Under the pieces are notes generated by a model that searched no databases, was not told where the DNA came from, and saw only the letters and a program-made list of their open reading frames with translations. A stretch of 64,000 nucleotides of DNA from Candidatus Pantoea haifensis. GTDB taxonomy: Bacteria > Pseudomonadota > Gammaproteobacteria > Enterobacterales > Enterobacteriaceae. A program made the position numbers and the translations under genes. Location: assembly GCA_018842655.1 (NCBI GenBank), contig JAGTWN010000007.1, forward strand, positions 56,419 through 120,418, written 5' to 3'. How positions within the stretch are numbered: the first letter of the stretch is position 1; the number at the start of each line of letters is the position of its first letter. Of this stretch, positions 1 through 9,264 are shown piece by piece.

Positions 1-957
1 AAGGCCAGGTTAACTCAATGGTCCTGTTCCGTAGAAAGTTTTTCGAAGGGCCACGGCAGAAAATTTACTGTATTGCAGCGGTGTTTTCATGATGAAAATT
101 TCAAAAAAATAATTATTTATCAGATGGTTAAATCAATAATAGTTTGGTGAAAATCGGCGCGTATTTTTAATACGGCTAACAGATTGAGGAACATGTCAGG
201 CAACATTGAAAATAATGCATCCTTTGATTTCGGTATTAACGATAATGCTAACTGAGAGAGATACATCGCTGGACACATTATGACTCGCAGAAAGACAAAA
301 GCGTGTAAATGATTTTGCTAAAGTGGAAAGTAGATTAGAAAAGGGTTTGTCGTCGCCCTGTTATGAAGAAAAACAGCAGTAGCAGAACATGGATAACTCA
401 AATCCAGAAGCACTTTAACCTGTCATGTTTATTACATTAAGTCGCTGTTGTGCAGATGCTAATTCACAGGATCAATTTCTGATGTAAAAAAGTCAGTTAT
501 TTTAGCTTGTGAAGCTCAGCAGCATTAACTTTAATAAACCATGAATTTTATGGACATAATACCAATAAAATCGGTCAAGAAGGGGTGATTTCACCCTGAA
601 AATTTTAATTAAATATATTATTATCAATGGCTTATAAGTGAAAAATCATGGTGATAACATTAAAAATGAGGGTGTGAATAGGAAATTTTTATCACGGTAA
701 CATGATGCCCGCTCATCTCATTAAGGGAAAAGGTGTGTTCTGAAGGGAGTGAATCAGTTGTCTGAAAAATAGCAGTGGTAAGCCTGGCCAGGCAGTAAGA
801 GTTTTCATTACAGACTAAAAAGGTTCATCAGCCGATATGTGGTTTTATGCTGATGCTTAATCGTAAGTCAGCAGGGCTGCGTGTATTTAAAACCTGTAAG
901 CCAGTTGACAGGAATCTGACCAAAATATGTCAGTACATTTTTAGCTGGTTATCCTCA
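1..957. other. Replicon flank without a recognised gene
   Basis: AT-rich flank left of the origin. No ORF here has both a convincing ribosome site and a recognisable protein. A coding-like patch around 193-370 starts MSGNIENNASFDFGINDNAN and continues in another frame as LAERQKRVNDFAKVESRLEK. It needs one frame change and one stop read-through to be continuous, so it could be a decayed small gene, but I cannot assign it. The short ORF that begins at 847 runs into the origin repeats and is probably not a gene. Confidence 0.4.
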
Positions 958-1066
958 TTATCCACAGGCCAGATCCAATTACTTGATCCTAATGAGATCC
1001 TTATTAGATCCTATAAAGATCCCCGTACCTTGTTAGCCCTTGGTACAAAAGGCCTGAAAGGGGATC
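958..1066. other. Replication origin core: DnaA box and GATC heptamers
   Basis: A perfect DnaA box TTATCCACA lies at 958-966. It is followed by five GATC-containing heptamers of the form (A/T)GATCC(A/T/C) at 971-977, 984-990, 995-1001, 1006-1012 and 1018-1024, and by another GATC at about 1062. Known family: P1-type and RepFIB-type origins pair DnaA boxes with a run of AGATCC(A/T) heptamers that serve as Dam-methylated melting and sequestration sites. The iterons begin immediately to the right. The origin assignment is inference from this layout. Confidence 0.8.
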
Positions 1067-1069
1067 GTT

Positions 1070-1172
1070 AACCACTATAGAGAGTAGAATAACCACTGTA
1101 GTGAGTCGATCAACCACTGTAGCGAGCGTTACCAACCACGCTGGCGAGAAGGTCACAACCACTGTAGTGAGT
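1070..1172 (+). repeat. Iteron cluster A (5 copies, origin side)
   Basis: Five direct, imperfect copies of AACCACTRTAGYGAGT start near 1070, 1091, 1112, 1134 and 1157, so the pitch is 21-23 bp or about two helical turns. The copy at 1134 (AACCACGCTGGCGAGA) is the most diverged. Such iterons are RepA binding sites. Their place beside the DnaA box and heptamers makes this the initiation cluster. Confidence 0.85.
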
Positions 1173-1415
1173 AAATAAGCAATAAGGTTGTGAATCAATT
1201 GAATCCGGGATAAGCCCGGTGAAACCCCTCCCGACACAGCTCACAGTAAGACATCCAGGGAGACGGCAATAAGTTTGCTGTTTTTATGCACTGATTTTGC
1301 TGAGCTAAATTATGACGTGACTACAAAGCTGAGCCCGTTTCAAACTTACATAATATTCTGAAAATCCCTGTTTTCAGTTTAACCGTGGGTATACGTGACT
1401 TTAGCTCTGATCACT

Positions 1416-1516
1416 AACCACTATAGTGAGAAGAACAACCACTAGAGAGAGTAAATAATCCACTGTGGCGAGTAGCTTATCCACTGTAGTGAGTGCTAGT
1501 ATCCACTGTATCGAGT
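1416..1516 (+). repeat. Iteron cluster B (5 copies, repA promoter side)
   Basis: Five more direct copies start near 1416, 1437, 1458, 1479 and 1501 with the same 21-22 bp pitch, ending about 38 bp before the repA start codon. The last three have ATCCACTGT in place of AACCACTGT. By analogy with P1/RepFIB replicons, RepA bound here would repress its own promoter; that role is inference. Confidence 0.8.
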
Positions 1517-1553
1517 AACGGCGACTATCGCTTGTTCCTGTCACGGAAATCCC

Positions 1554-2611
1554 ATGCCGAAGAAAGAACAAGAAAACAGGGCGATAACTGACGCTTTCAG
1601 TGAAACTGATAAACGCACTGGCGAAGTTATTAACCTCACACCTAACAGCAATAACACCGTCCAGCCAGTGGCGTTAATGAGGCTTGGTTTGTTTGTCCCT
1701 ACGCTTAAATCAACGAATCGCGGCAGGCAGAATCAGACCTCTACAATGGATGTGACAGATGAACTGAAACAGTTATCGATCGTTAAGTCTGAGGGATATG
1801 AGAACATAAAGATCATGGGTGCCCGACTGGACATGGATAATGACTTTAAAACATGGGTCGGGATCATTCATGCCTTTGCTAAATACAAGGTCCTGGGAGA
1901 CAGCGTAACGCTGCCGTTCGTTGATTTTGCAAAACTCTGTGGCATACCTTCTGTACGTTCCTCAGCGAAGCTCAGAAGCCGTCTGGATGCGTCTTTAACT
2001 CGTATTGCGACCAATACTCTCTCTTTCAGCAATAAAGAAGGGAGTACTACGTGACGCACCTTGTTCAGTCGGCAAAATACAGCGCGAAAAATGACAGCGT
2101 CACGCTTCAGGCAGATCCGAAAATCTTTGAACTCTACCAGTTTGATAAAAAAGTCTTGCTGCAGCTCAGAGCGATAAATGAATTATCTCGTAAAGAGTCT
2201 GCTCAGGCTCTCTACACATTCATTGAAAGCCTGCCGCCCGATCCTGCACCCATTTCAATGGCACGTTTGCGGGCAAGATTAAACCTCACATCACGCACCA
2301 TTACTCAGAACGCTACCGTCAGAAAGGCGATGGAGCAACTGAAAGAGATTGGTTATCTGGATTATACAGAGGTCAAAAAAGGCAACACGGTTTACTTTTG
2401 CGTGCACTATCGCCGTCCTAAACTAAGACCTGCGGATATCCCACTCAGTTTGCCGGATCTGTCAGATGATGACATTGACAGTACTATTGATTCACTCCCA
2501 GTTAAGCCAGCTGTGAAAAAACAGCAAACCAGGCAAGAAGGGGAGATGGTCATGCTTTCTCCTGAAGAGCTTGAATTGCTTGAAAAAATAAGAAAAAGTA
2601 AAAATCGATAA
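1554..2611 (+). CDS. repA: RepFIB/P1-type replication initiator RepA (one frameshift as given)
   Basis: Iteron-binding plasmid initiator of the Rep_3 superfamily. Two overlapping reading frames (1554-2054 and 2051-2611) together give about 350 residues, the usual length for these initiators. Frame one ends in NKEGSTT-stop. Frame two, read slightly upstream, continues [15 protein letters not shown], so a single base is missing near 2040 within GAAGGGAGT. The second half carries a winged-helix-like segment ([40 protein letters not shown]) and a charged C-terminus. Direct iterons lie upstream, and direct and inverted copies downstream, which supports autoregulation and copy control. The frame break is probably a base-call error, because this is the only initiator seen and a plasmid needs it. 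Confidence 0.88.
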
Positions 2612-3070
2612 CCACTATAGCGAGTAACGTTCTGTCTATCCATTGTAGTCAGAAATGATCTATCGACTGTAGCGAGAATGTTCCTACCGGCGTGGTTATC
2701 CACTACAGTGAGAGACCAACCACTGTAGTGAGTAGCTATGCTCTCTATAGTGGTTATTTGAAGCTGAGCTGTAGTGCAACTCGCCAGCAAAGCCGCGCCA
2801 CAAAACATATCAGTAATTCCATAATCACAATCGCGATGCCATCTGTTTGGGCTTCCATAATGCGGACTATGGGATCACGTCTTTTAAAGTGCCTTGTGTG
2901 CTCTCGTTATAGTGGTTACTGGAAAGTTTTACTCTCTATAGTGGTTATTAAAATGTGTGTACTTACTACAGTGGTTGTTGGCGGTGGTTGTCGGCGTACA
3001 GATGCTCGCTACAGTGGATAGCGATCCCCAAACGTTGTGGATCAGCGCATTATCTCCCTTCAGTGGTTGT
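2610..3070. repeat. Iteron cluster C (direct and inverted copies)
   Basis: Five direct copies start near 2610, 2638, 2661, 2697 and 2718. About six inverted copies (for example CTCTCTATAGTGGTTA at 2741, 2903, 2931, 2961, 3004 and 3052) follow. The array begins right at the repA stop codon and resembles the incompatibility/copy-control array downstream of repA in P1-like plasmids. Spacing is regular in the direct half and irregular in the inverted half. The switch in orientation at about 2735 is the notable point. Confidence 0.8.
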
Positions 3071-3542
3071 TAAAAACTGTCAATAACAAGCGAAGCAGGG
3101 CATGGATAACAGGTCATTGCAAAAAATTTCATGGCTCGACGTCTACAGGAGGCTTTCGCGTCATTTTCATCACGGATCTAACTGAAGTAGCTGCCAGGCA
3201 ACGTTATCCATAAATCAGTGCCCATCTAGTTTTTAACAGAAACAATGTGTAAGAGGAGCTCTCAAAATAAAAAAATAGATTTACCAGATATTTTAAAATT
3301 CCTACATGCTAAAGCTGTGGTTATTACGCAATTCCTGTCTGTAAAATAAAGAGAAAATTAAAAATATATAATATAACCGATTGAAATTATTGCTAATATT
3401 AATAATTTTAGGTTGTTATTTTATATTGTAAAGTTAAGTAAGATGGCAAGGGTGTTTATATACTTTTTACAGTACAATAATTTCTGCCAGTAAGGCATAA
3501 AGCGAGCTATAACACTTTTCTTTCAAGCAGGTATTAAGTCTC
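3071..3542. other. AT-rich intergenic stretch, no gene seen
   Basis: This segment becomes very AT-rich from about 3280 to 3530. A 34-codon ORF starting MCKRSSQNKKIDLP lies at about 3246, with a weak purine-rich stretch before it. I see no homologue or structural signal and do not call it. The right end holds the promoter region of the NlpC/P60 gene. Confidence 0.35.
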
Positions 3543-4118
3543 ATGTTTAAAGAAGTATCAGGAGCAATTTTATTTGCTGCTGTCATCACGTTAACAGCCT
3601 GTTCCTCTGATGTTTCTACCGCTCATCAAAAACCTGATAAAGGCGGCAACAAAACTTCATTAAACTCACAGCAGGATTCCGATCTCATCTCTGTTATTGC
3701 GGCGTTGCATGACCAGATGTATTCCTGGCAGGGCACACCTTATCACTGGGGAGGGACAGACCTTAAGGGCGTGGATTGCTCTGGGTTTGTATGGAGAACC
3801 CTCAAAGACAGATTCAATCTTCCGCTAGAAAGAGTCACTACCCGACAGCTTATTCACATGGGAAAACCCGTCAGCAAAAAACAACTCGTGCCGGGAGATC
3901 TGGTCTTTTTCCGCATTCATCGTCAGTTGCATGTTGGATTTTATGACACTAACCAGCATTTCTTTCATGCGTCCTACAGTAAAGGCGTTATACGGTCCTC
4001 ATTACGTAACAGTTACTGGAAATCCGTTTTTTATCAGGCCCGGCGACTTCCTGGTGAATACAAAGCAGAAATATCTTTCAATTCTGCCCAGCAGCATGAT
4101 CTGTTAGCTAAGAATTAG
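3543..4118 (+). CDS. NlpC/P60 family lipoprotein (peptidoglycan endopeptidase-like)
   Basis: 191 residues. The N-terminus is a lipoprotein signal peptide with lipobox LTAC (Cys20), so the protein should be membrane-anchored in the periplasm. The NlpC/P60 domain follows from about residue 53. WQGTPYHWGGTDLKGVDCSG contains the catalytic Cys in DCSGF, and HVGFYDTNQHFFHAS supplies the catalytic His. Characterised relatives (Spr/MepS, NlpC) cut peptide cross-links or stems in peptidoglycan. It stands alone between the replicon and a monooxygenase, with no operon partner. The start has only a weak ribosome site (AGG about 12 nt upstream). The exact substrate is unknown. Confidence 0.82.
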   Translation: MFKEVSGAILFAAVITLTACSSDVSTAHQKPDKGGNKTSLNSQQDSDLISVIAALHDQMYSWQGTPYHWGGTDLKGVDCSGFVWRTLKDRFNLPLERVTTRQLIHMGKPVSKKQLVPGDLVFFRIHRQLHVGFYDTNQHFFHASYSKGVIRSSLRNSYWKSVFYQARRLPGEYKAEISFNSAQQHDLLAKN

Positions 4119-4323
4119 CGCCGATATCATCCGATAATGACTGGCGCTCAAAGTCCTGGTCGTTACGTCTGTCAGATTGAAAACACTCTGTTTCTGGCTT
4201 TTACTGGATGTTTTATCCCATCTTATTACCACTGTATTACGCTAATAATGTCGGTGAAGTGGATATTGAATTGCTTGCCAGTAATGATAACTGCGTAAAC
4301 GCGCGTTAAAAGCCGGAGGCCAC

Positions 4324-5859
4324 ATGTCAAAAACCCAGGTTTTTATTACGGGAGCGGGTCCAACAGGACTGGTATTGGCACTGTGGCTAAACAGGCTGGG
4401 TATAACAGTGAGGATAACCGATAAGCTCGACAGCCATGTAACGCAATCACGCGCGATGGTCGTCCATGCACGCACCCTGGAACTCTATCAACAAATCGGT
4501 TTAGCAGATGAACTGGTCAAACTGGGAAATCGCGATACCCATGTCAATTTGCATGTCAATGGCAAAAGAAAAGCGCGTTTTATATTTGATGCAATAGGCG
4601 ATACGCTGACGCCTTATCCCTGGCTGTTAATTTTTCCTCAGGATAGCCATGAAGCTTTACTTGAACGCTATTTACAGTCTGTTGGTATCAACATTGAGCG
4701 CAACACGGAGCTTATCGACTTTACGCAGAACAGAGAGGGTATCGTTGCTTCAATACGAAACGCTGATGGCAGTATTAATAAAATTGAGGCGCAATTTTTA
4801 GCTGGCTGTGACGGTGCGCACTCGCGGGTGAGAGAGATATTGCAGGTTTCGTTTGAAGGAGGAACTTACGACAAGCTCTATTATGTTGCGGACGTAGAAG
4901 CAACGGGAAAAGCAGCAGACAAGGAAGCGCATATTGCCCTTGAGCGGACTGATTTCCTTGTGGTTTTACCTTATGGACAACAAAACAAGATGCGCCTGAT
5001 TGGTACTTTTAAGCCTGATAAATATACTAAACGTGGCGAATATGCGTTTGACGATATCAATTCACGCTGTGTCAAAAATCTCAGCCTGAAGGTCTCAACA
5101 GTTAACTGGTTTTCTGAATATCGTGTTCATCATCGGGTTGCCAAAAATTTTCAGCATAATAACGTTTTTCTTCTTGGCGATGCGGCACATGTGCACAGTC
5201 CCGTCGGTGGGCAGGGCATGAATACAGGCATTGGTGACGCGGTGAATCTGGCCTGGAAACTGGCAGCAGTTGTTAAAAATGAGGCTTCAGAAAGCCTGCT
5301 CAAAACATATCAGACTGAACGGCAAAAATTTGCCTATAAACTGGTGAAAACTACCGATAAAGCATTCAGCATCATCAGTGGCAAAACTTTACTGGCAACC
5401 GGTTTACGCAGTCTGTTTTTTCCTTTTATAGCCTCTACGGCGTATCATATACCCGCATTGCAAAAACGTCTTTTTTCGGTGTTATCACAAATAAGTCTGA
5501 ATTATCGGCACTCAACATTGAGTGAAGGAAAGGCTGGCAACGTTTTCGGGGGCGATCGCCTGCCCTGGGTAAAAAATGAAATGATAAATAACTTCGCCAG
5601 CTTGCAAAGTTTAAAATGGCAGGTTCATATTTACGGCGAATTTTCGGATAACGTTGCAGAATGGTGCCATCAGGTTGGCGTCGTGGTAGAACACTTCAAC
5701 TGGCATGAAACTTATGCCCAGTTTGGTCTGGCGCAAAATGCCCTTTACCTTATCCGACCCGATGGATATGTTGCGCTGGCCTCATCAAATAATCATCTTG
5801 CTAACCTGCAGTCATGGTATGTTAAATCTAAAATAACATTTAAACGATCGGGTGCATGA
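4324..5859 (+). CDS. FAD-dependent aromatic-type monooxygenase (FAD_binding_3)
   Basis: 511 residues, intact, with a strong ribosome site (GGAGG) before the ATG. Three flavoprotein hydroxylase motifs are visible: the dinucleotide fold GAGPTGLVLALWLNRLG near the N-terminus, the DG motif GCDGAHSRVR at about residue 161, and the GD motif GDAAHVHSPVGGQGMN at about residue 286. The C-terminal 100 residues look like the thioredoxin-like tail of PheA/TfdB/RdmE-type hydroxylases (ending LIRPDGYVALAS). Family members hydroxylate phenolic or polyketide rings with NAD(P)H and O2. The substrate cannot be inferred, since no ring-cleavage or antibiotic genes are adjacent. Confidence 0.82.
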   Translation: MSKTQVFITGAGPTGLVLALWLNRLGITVRITDKLDSHVTQSRAMVVHARTLELYQQIGLADELVKLGNRDTHVNLHVNGKRKARFIFDAIGDTLTPYPWLLIFPQDSHEALLERYLQSVGINIERNTELIDFTQNREGIVASIRNADGSINKIEAQFLAGCDGAHSRVREILQVSFEGGTYDKLYYVADVEATGKAADKEAHIALERTDFLVVLPYGQQNKMRLIGTFKPDKYTKRGEYAFDDINSRCVKNLSLKVSTVNWFSEYRVHHRVAKNFQHNNVFLLGDAAHVHSPVGGQGMNTGIGDAVNLAWKLAAVVKNEASESLLKTYQTERQKFAYKLVKTTDKAFSIISGKTLLATGLRSLFFPFIASTAYHIPALQKRLFSVLSQISLNYRHSTLSEGKAGNVFGGDRLPWVKNEMINNFASLQSLKWQVHIYGEFSDNVAEWCHQVGVVVEHFNWHETYAQFGLAQNALYLIRPDGYVALASSNNHLANLQSWYVKSKITFKRSGA

Positions 5860-6073
5860 AACAGATAACTGAAAGTATCGGAAACCACAAGTGTTAGGAT
5901 GAATAATCAATGCTATTAAAACCAACTATATAAGTTGATTTGGTCTCGATGATTTTCATTAAAAAAATGTTAACAATAAGTTTTTGCGAAACGAGATTTT
6001 TAACCAGCGAATGCAGATAACATGTTGTTATTCACAGCCAGTTTTGAGCTCCAGAGGTTAATTTGGGAGTTTA

Positions 6074-6555
6074 TCATACTTTATCGCAATAAAAATTCAG
6101 CGTATTACTGTTAACAAATACGCTGCCATTTTTACCCTGAGGGTAAATGCGTAGCCGTAGCACCGCACCTTTTCCCAGATAAAAGCTCTGAAACTGTTTT
6201 TTAAGGCTCTGGTTGATTTCATCACTGCTACCGATCTGATCGCCCGGCAATAAGCTAATGTCATTGCTGACAAAAGTATACTCTTTTCCTCTTTTACTAT
6301 AATCAAATTCAATTTTTCGATGAATGTTTTCGACCCGGCCATTCTTATCAATGCGCCGTCCCTGGATAATGCTTTTACCTTCACCATCGTTATCTATAAA
6401 ATGATTGATAATAGTGTAATCATATCCTCCCTGTTCAACATATAAGCGTGAGATACATGTAAAGTTATCATGCTTATTATTTGAAATAAAAAAACGCCGC
6501 TTAATAAAACTAAACAAAAGAGTGCAGCAACGCCTTTACGGTTAAGGATTTTCAC
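6074..6555 (-). CDS. FidL-like small exported protein, copy 1 (frameshift as given)
   Basis: It begins with GTG (6555-6553), which overlaps the stop of the upstream regulator as GTGA, with GGGAGATAAA as ribosome site. The N-terminus MKILNRKGVAALFCLVLLSG is a single membrane segment or uncleaved signal. The frame then breaks in a run of seven A/T at 6488-6494, where one missing T restores GVFFISNNKHDNFTCISRLY. The rest is a compact domain of about 135 residues ending LNFYCDKV. One Cys near the N-terminus and one at the C-terminus match the positions in copy 2 (8739-9211), suggesting a disulfide. FidL-like proteins have no known biochemical role. Coupling to a ToxR/CadC-type regulator suggests a ToxS-like partner (inference). 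Confidence 0.72.
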
Positions 6556-7355
6556 TTTATCTCCCTGATATAAGTAGTAGCACAGTTTGCATCGCCATAT
6601 TTTGTTAAGGAACGCTGGCAAGCAGTAAATGTTGCTGAATTGATTCCATGATAAGCTGTTAGATAAATGTAAGGATATTTCAAGCAGTTGAAAGATTGTG
6701 ATTGAATAATTTCATTGTGACGAATACTGTCATGCGCGTCACTGTTTATGTAAAAATTACACTTCCCACTCTTGCTAAGGAAAAGATAATGGTCAAAGAA
6801 ATTTTTATCTCCCCAACTCCCTTTGGTGATGAAAAATAAATAAATCATGGCCAGAGCAACGAATGTGGAACTTACAAGCACCGTCTTTTTTAAAAAGAAA
6901 AAATTCAACGGGAGGCTGGCATTTTTTTGTGAGTTAATTACGTTTTTAACAGCCAGCTGCGTGTGTAACTCTAAACCGGGGATTAACTCAACTTTGAGAG
7001 CGTCATCGAGTTTAAAACCTTGACGGGGTATAGTTTGAACAACATTACCAAAATCATTCTCGATATAACTCAAACCGCGACGGACCAGTGATATGTTTTG
7101 GTAGAGAGTATTCGTCGTGGTTCTTTCTCCCTCCTTTCCCCAGACGTAGGGGTTAAACTCTTTTTGTAAGACGACCTCAGAATGTTTTTCTAACAAAAGC
7201 TTGAGACAAAGAGCGGCTGGCGCCGTGAGCGTGGTGTGAGCCTCAGCATTGACCAGGCTACGTAATGTTTTGTTAAAAGGACAAAATTCGATTAAATCAT
7301 TTAGCCTGTAACAGTGATGCGTTGAAGTTACTTCATCCAAATTATGCCCCCTCAT
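6552..7355 (-). CDS. CadC/ToxR-type membrane-anchored transcription regulator, copy 1
   Basis: About 267 residues from the ATG at 7355; an in-frame extension to 7412 is possible but less likely. The cytoplasmic N-terminus is an OmpR-type winged helix (APAALCLKLLLEKHSEVVLQ, then TLYQNISLVRRGLSY and GNVVQTIPRQGFKL). One transmembrane helix (LVSSTFVALAMIYLFF) follows, then a periplasmic domain of about 85 residues with four cysteines. Known relatives (CadC, ToxR) sense periplasmic signals and activate nearby genes directly from the membrane. It overlaps its FidL-like partner by four bases, so the two are translationally coupled. A divergent paralogous pair starts at 7932. The regulon is unknown. 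Confidence 0.82.
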   Translation of the reverse strand: MRGHNLDEVTSTHHCYRLNDLIEFCPFNKTLRSLVNAEAHTTLTAPAALCLKLLLEKHSEVVLQKEFNPYVWGKEGERTTTNTLYQNISLVRRGLSYIENDFGNVVQTIPRQGFKLDDALKVELIPGLELHTQLAVKNVINSQKNASLPLNFFFLKKTVLVSSTFVALAMIYLFFITKGSWGDKNFFDHYLFLSKSGKCNFYINSDAHDSIRHNEIIQSQSFNCLKYPYIYLTAYHGINSATFTACQRSLTKYGDANCATTYIREIK

Positions 7356-7931
7356 AGATGAATTTATTTCCTTATATATTAATAAGCATACTAAAAGCCC
7401 TGGAGAATACAAAGGTTTTTTTGATTTTCGAGAGAGGAATCACTTTTATTTATCAGGTCAACATAATATTAACATATAAGAAGCCGGGTCATTGATACGT
7501 TACTATAATGAATTTTATTATAAATCTGATATCGTAATGTGAAATAATATTTAAATTAAATATGAAGTTTGGTAACGCCCGATAGCAACACTTAACTTTT
7601 AAATTCAAGGAGATAGCTCTGGTTTCCGCGCGCGGTTTTTTCAAAATACTATCGCATCTTATCCCCATGAGTGAAGTGATTAATATAGAAGTTTTGTCAA
7701 CGGAATAAGCTTTTTAAGCGAAGAGGTTTACTTAAGGGAAATTATTTTTTTGATTGTTCCTTAATAAGGAAAAGGTCGGCTGTTTAATGCCATTCTTTGT
7801 GCCTTTTTATTTATGCAATGCTAAAGTCTTTTCGATAAAGATAAACATATCGTGAATTTTATACAGCTTAAGCTGTTATGGGAACGGCATGTCAAGGTAA
7901 TGATTTTGTTGTTTTCAATGGAGATTATTAA
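7356..7931. promoter_or_regulatory. Divergent AT-rich control region between two CadC-like genes
   Basis: About 575 bp of AT-rich DNA with no credible ORF, lying between the divergent starts of the two membrane regulators. It must hold both promoters and, if the regulators act locally like CadC or ToxR, their binding sites. I did not find a clear repeated operator by eye. The length and AT-richness would suit H-NS silencing, but that is inference. Confidence 0.4.
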
Positions 7932-8742
7932 ATGGGAACCTTACCAGGAAAAAGGAAGTAAATTATACTATAGACGGAAGGGTAGAGTTTATCCCCAGTT
8001 TGAATCTGTTGCGACGTACTGAAGATATAAATCATCAGATCCGCCTTAGCGCCCCAGCATCACGTTGTCTTCAACTTATCATTGAAAAGCATCCTGATAT
8101 TGTCACTCAGAAGGAATTTTATCCTTATGTATGGGGGAATAAAGGTAAAGAGAAAACGTCAAATACGCTTTATCAAAATATTCTTATTGTTCGTCGGAGT
8201 TTAGGTCTCGTTGAAAACGAATTATGCGACATCATAGAGACCGTCCCTCGGGTAGGTTACAAGATTAATGGAAAAATAGTTTCTCAGGAAAAAGACGAAA
8301 TACAGGCTGAAAAAAGGAAGAGAACGATCCAGTTTTGGAGTCTGTTTTACTGAAAAATAAAGTCATCTCATCCGATATTAGATCAAGAAGGACGATACAT
8401 TTTATTTTCTATGCTTTAGTTTTCATGATGCTCGTTGTAAGCGCATCAACCTACTATTACGGTTTGTATAAGAGTCAGGATAAAATAAATTATTTTTCAA
8501 GTAATTATGTGAAGCAAATAAGCGTTGATGGGTGTGAATATTACTTCAACAAAAGTATGCATGGTGATGCTAAAAAAACCAATGATTTGTTTGGCATCTC
8601 TTGTAATAAAAAATACCCTCATGTGTATATTACAAAGCTAAAAAATATTGATAACTTATCCTATATTTCTTGCAAACTTGATTTGCAAAAGACGCCTGAT
8701 GCTCGTTGTGTTTCATACTTTATGACTGGGAAGTCATCATGA
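7932..8742 (+). CDS. CadC/ToxR-type membrane-anchored transcription regulator, copy 2 (two frameshifts as given)
   Basis: Best start is ATG 7932 with GGAG 8 nt upstream. One base seems missing near 7955-7960, giving MGTLPGKRK then VNYTIDGRVEFIPS, and another in the T-run at 8333-8336. Corrected, the protein is about 270 residues. It has the winged helix (APASRCLQLIIEKH, TLYQNILIVRRSLGL, DIIETVPRVGYKI), one transmembrane helix (FIFYALVFMMLVVSAS) and a periplasmic domain. The four periplasmic cysteines (DGCEYYF, ISCNKKYP, ISCKLDL, ARCVSYF) match the positions in copy 1. Its last four bases overlap the FidL-like gene (ATGA). It is paralogous to 6552-7355 and diverges from it. Confidence 0.72.
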
Positions 8743-9211
8743 ATAAAAAAATACTCCTGGTTTTTGTTTTACTTTTGCTTTCTGTATTTTTTATGTATGC
8801 AGATACATTCAACAGAACGAATCTCTCATGCAGCTATCGTTTACATAACTTTTCTGCAGACCAAACAGAAAGTTATGTGGTGAATACCCTGATTGCTAAC
8901 CGTTCTCGTGGTCAGGCATTTCTGCAGGGAACATTTCAGGCTCAGGGAGAGAAAGTCTACATAAACAGAAAGGTCAGTTTCAACTATCGGAAAGAGGGCT
9001 ACAATTATAAATTTACCAACTCTGATATAAATTTATTACCTACTGATAGCGTCAACGCTTCACCTGAAAATAAAGCAGTTTTTAAATCGTTGTTCCCCGC
9101 TTTTTTTATGAAAAGAATGCTGAAATGAATCTGGATATTTTCCCACAAAAGTCGGGCGGTTTTGTCATTGCTGTTAGTGCCACACAAATTTTATTTTGCG
9201 AAAGCAGCTAA
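8739..9211 (+). CDS. FidL-like small exported protein, copy 2 (frameshift as given)
   Basis: It starts at ATG 8739 inside the upstream stop (ATGA). The N-terminal hydrophobic segment MNKKILLVFVLLLLSVFFMY is a signal or anchor. The domain then reads NLSCSYRLHNF and VSFNYRKEGYNYKFTNSDIN, which parallels the IEFDYSKRGKEYTFVSNDIS segment of copy 1. The frame closes early at 9128, but adding one A in the run at 9111-9114 extends it in the copy 1 manner through NLDIFPQKSGGFVIAVSATQ to LFCESS at 9211. The conserved first and last cysteines again flank the domain. The role is unknown; a ToxS-like accessory to the coupled regulator is the simplest idea. Confidence 0.7.
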
Positions 9212-9264
9212 ATAAGATGTTCTGTGAAAAGAAATTTTAGAAAAATGAAATGATGAGGTTAGCA

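Noticed and set aside
193-370. Small antitoxin-like gene
   Set aside because: Coding-like segments need a frame change and a stop read-through to join, and no toxin partner is visible.
847-1071. 74-codon ORF across the origin
   Set aside because: It runs through the DnaA box and GATC heptamers, which explain the sequence better, and its protein has no recognisable feature.
1070-1516. CRISPR-like array
   Set aside because: Repeats are only about 16 bp with 5-6 bp between them, diverged, and tied to a plasmid initiator gene; there are no cas genes. They are iterons.
8000-8353. TTG-started short regulator as a separate gene
   Set aside because: It is the central part of CadC copy 2. The winged-helix N-terminus and the membrane/periplasmic part lie in adjacent frames, separated by missing bases.
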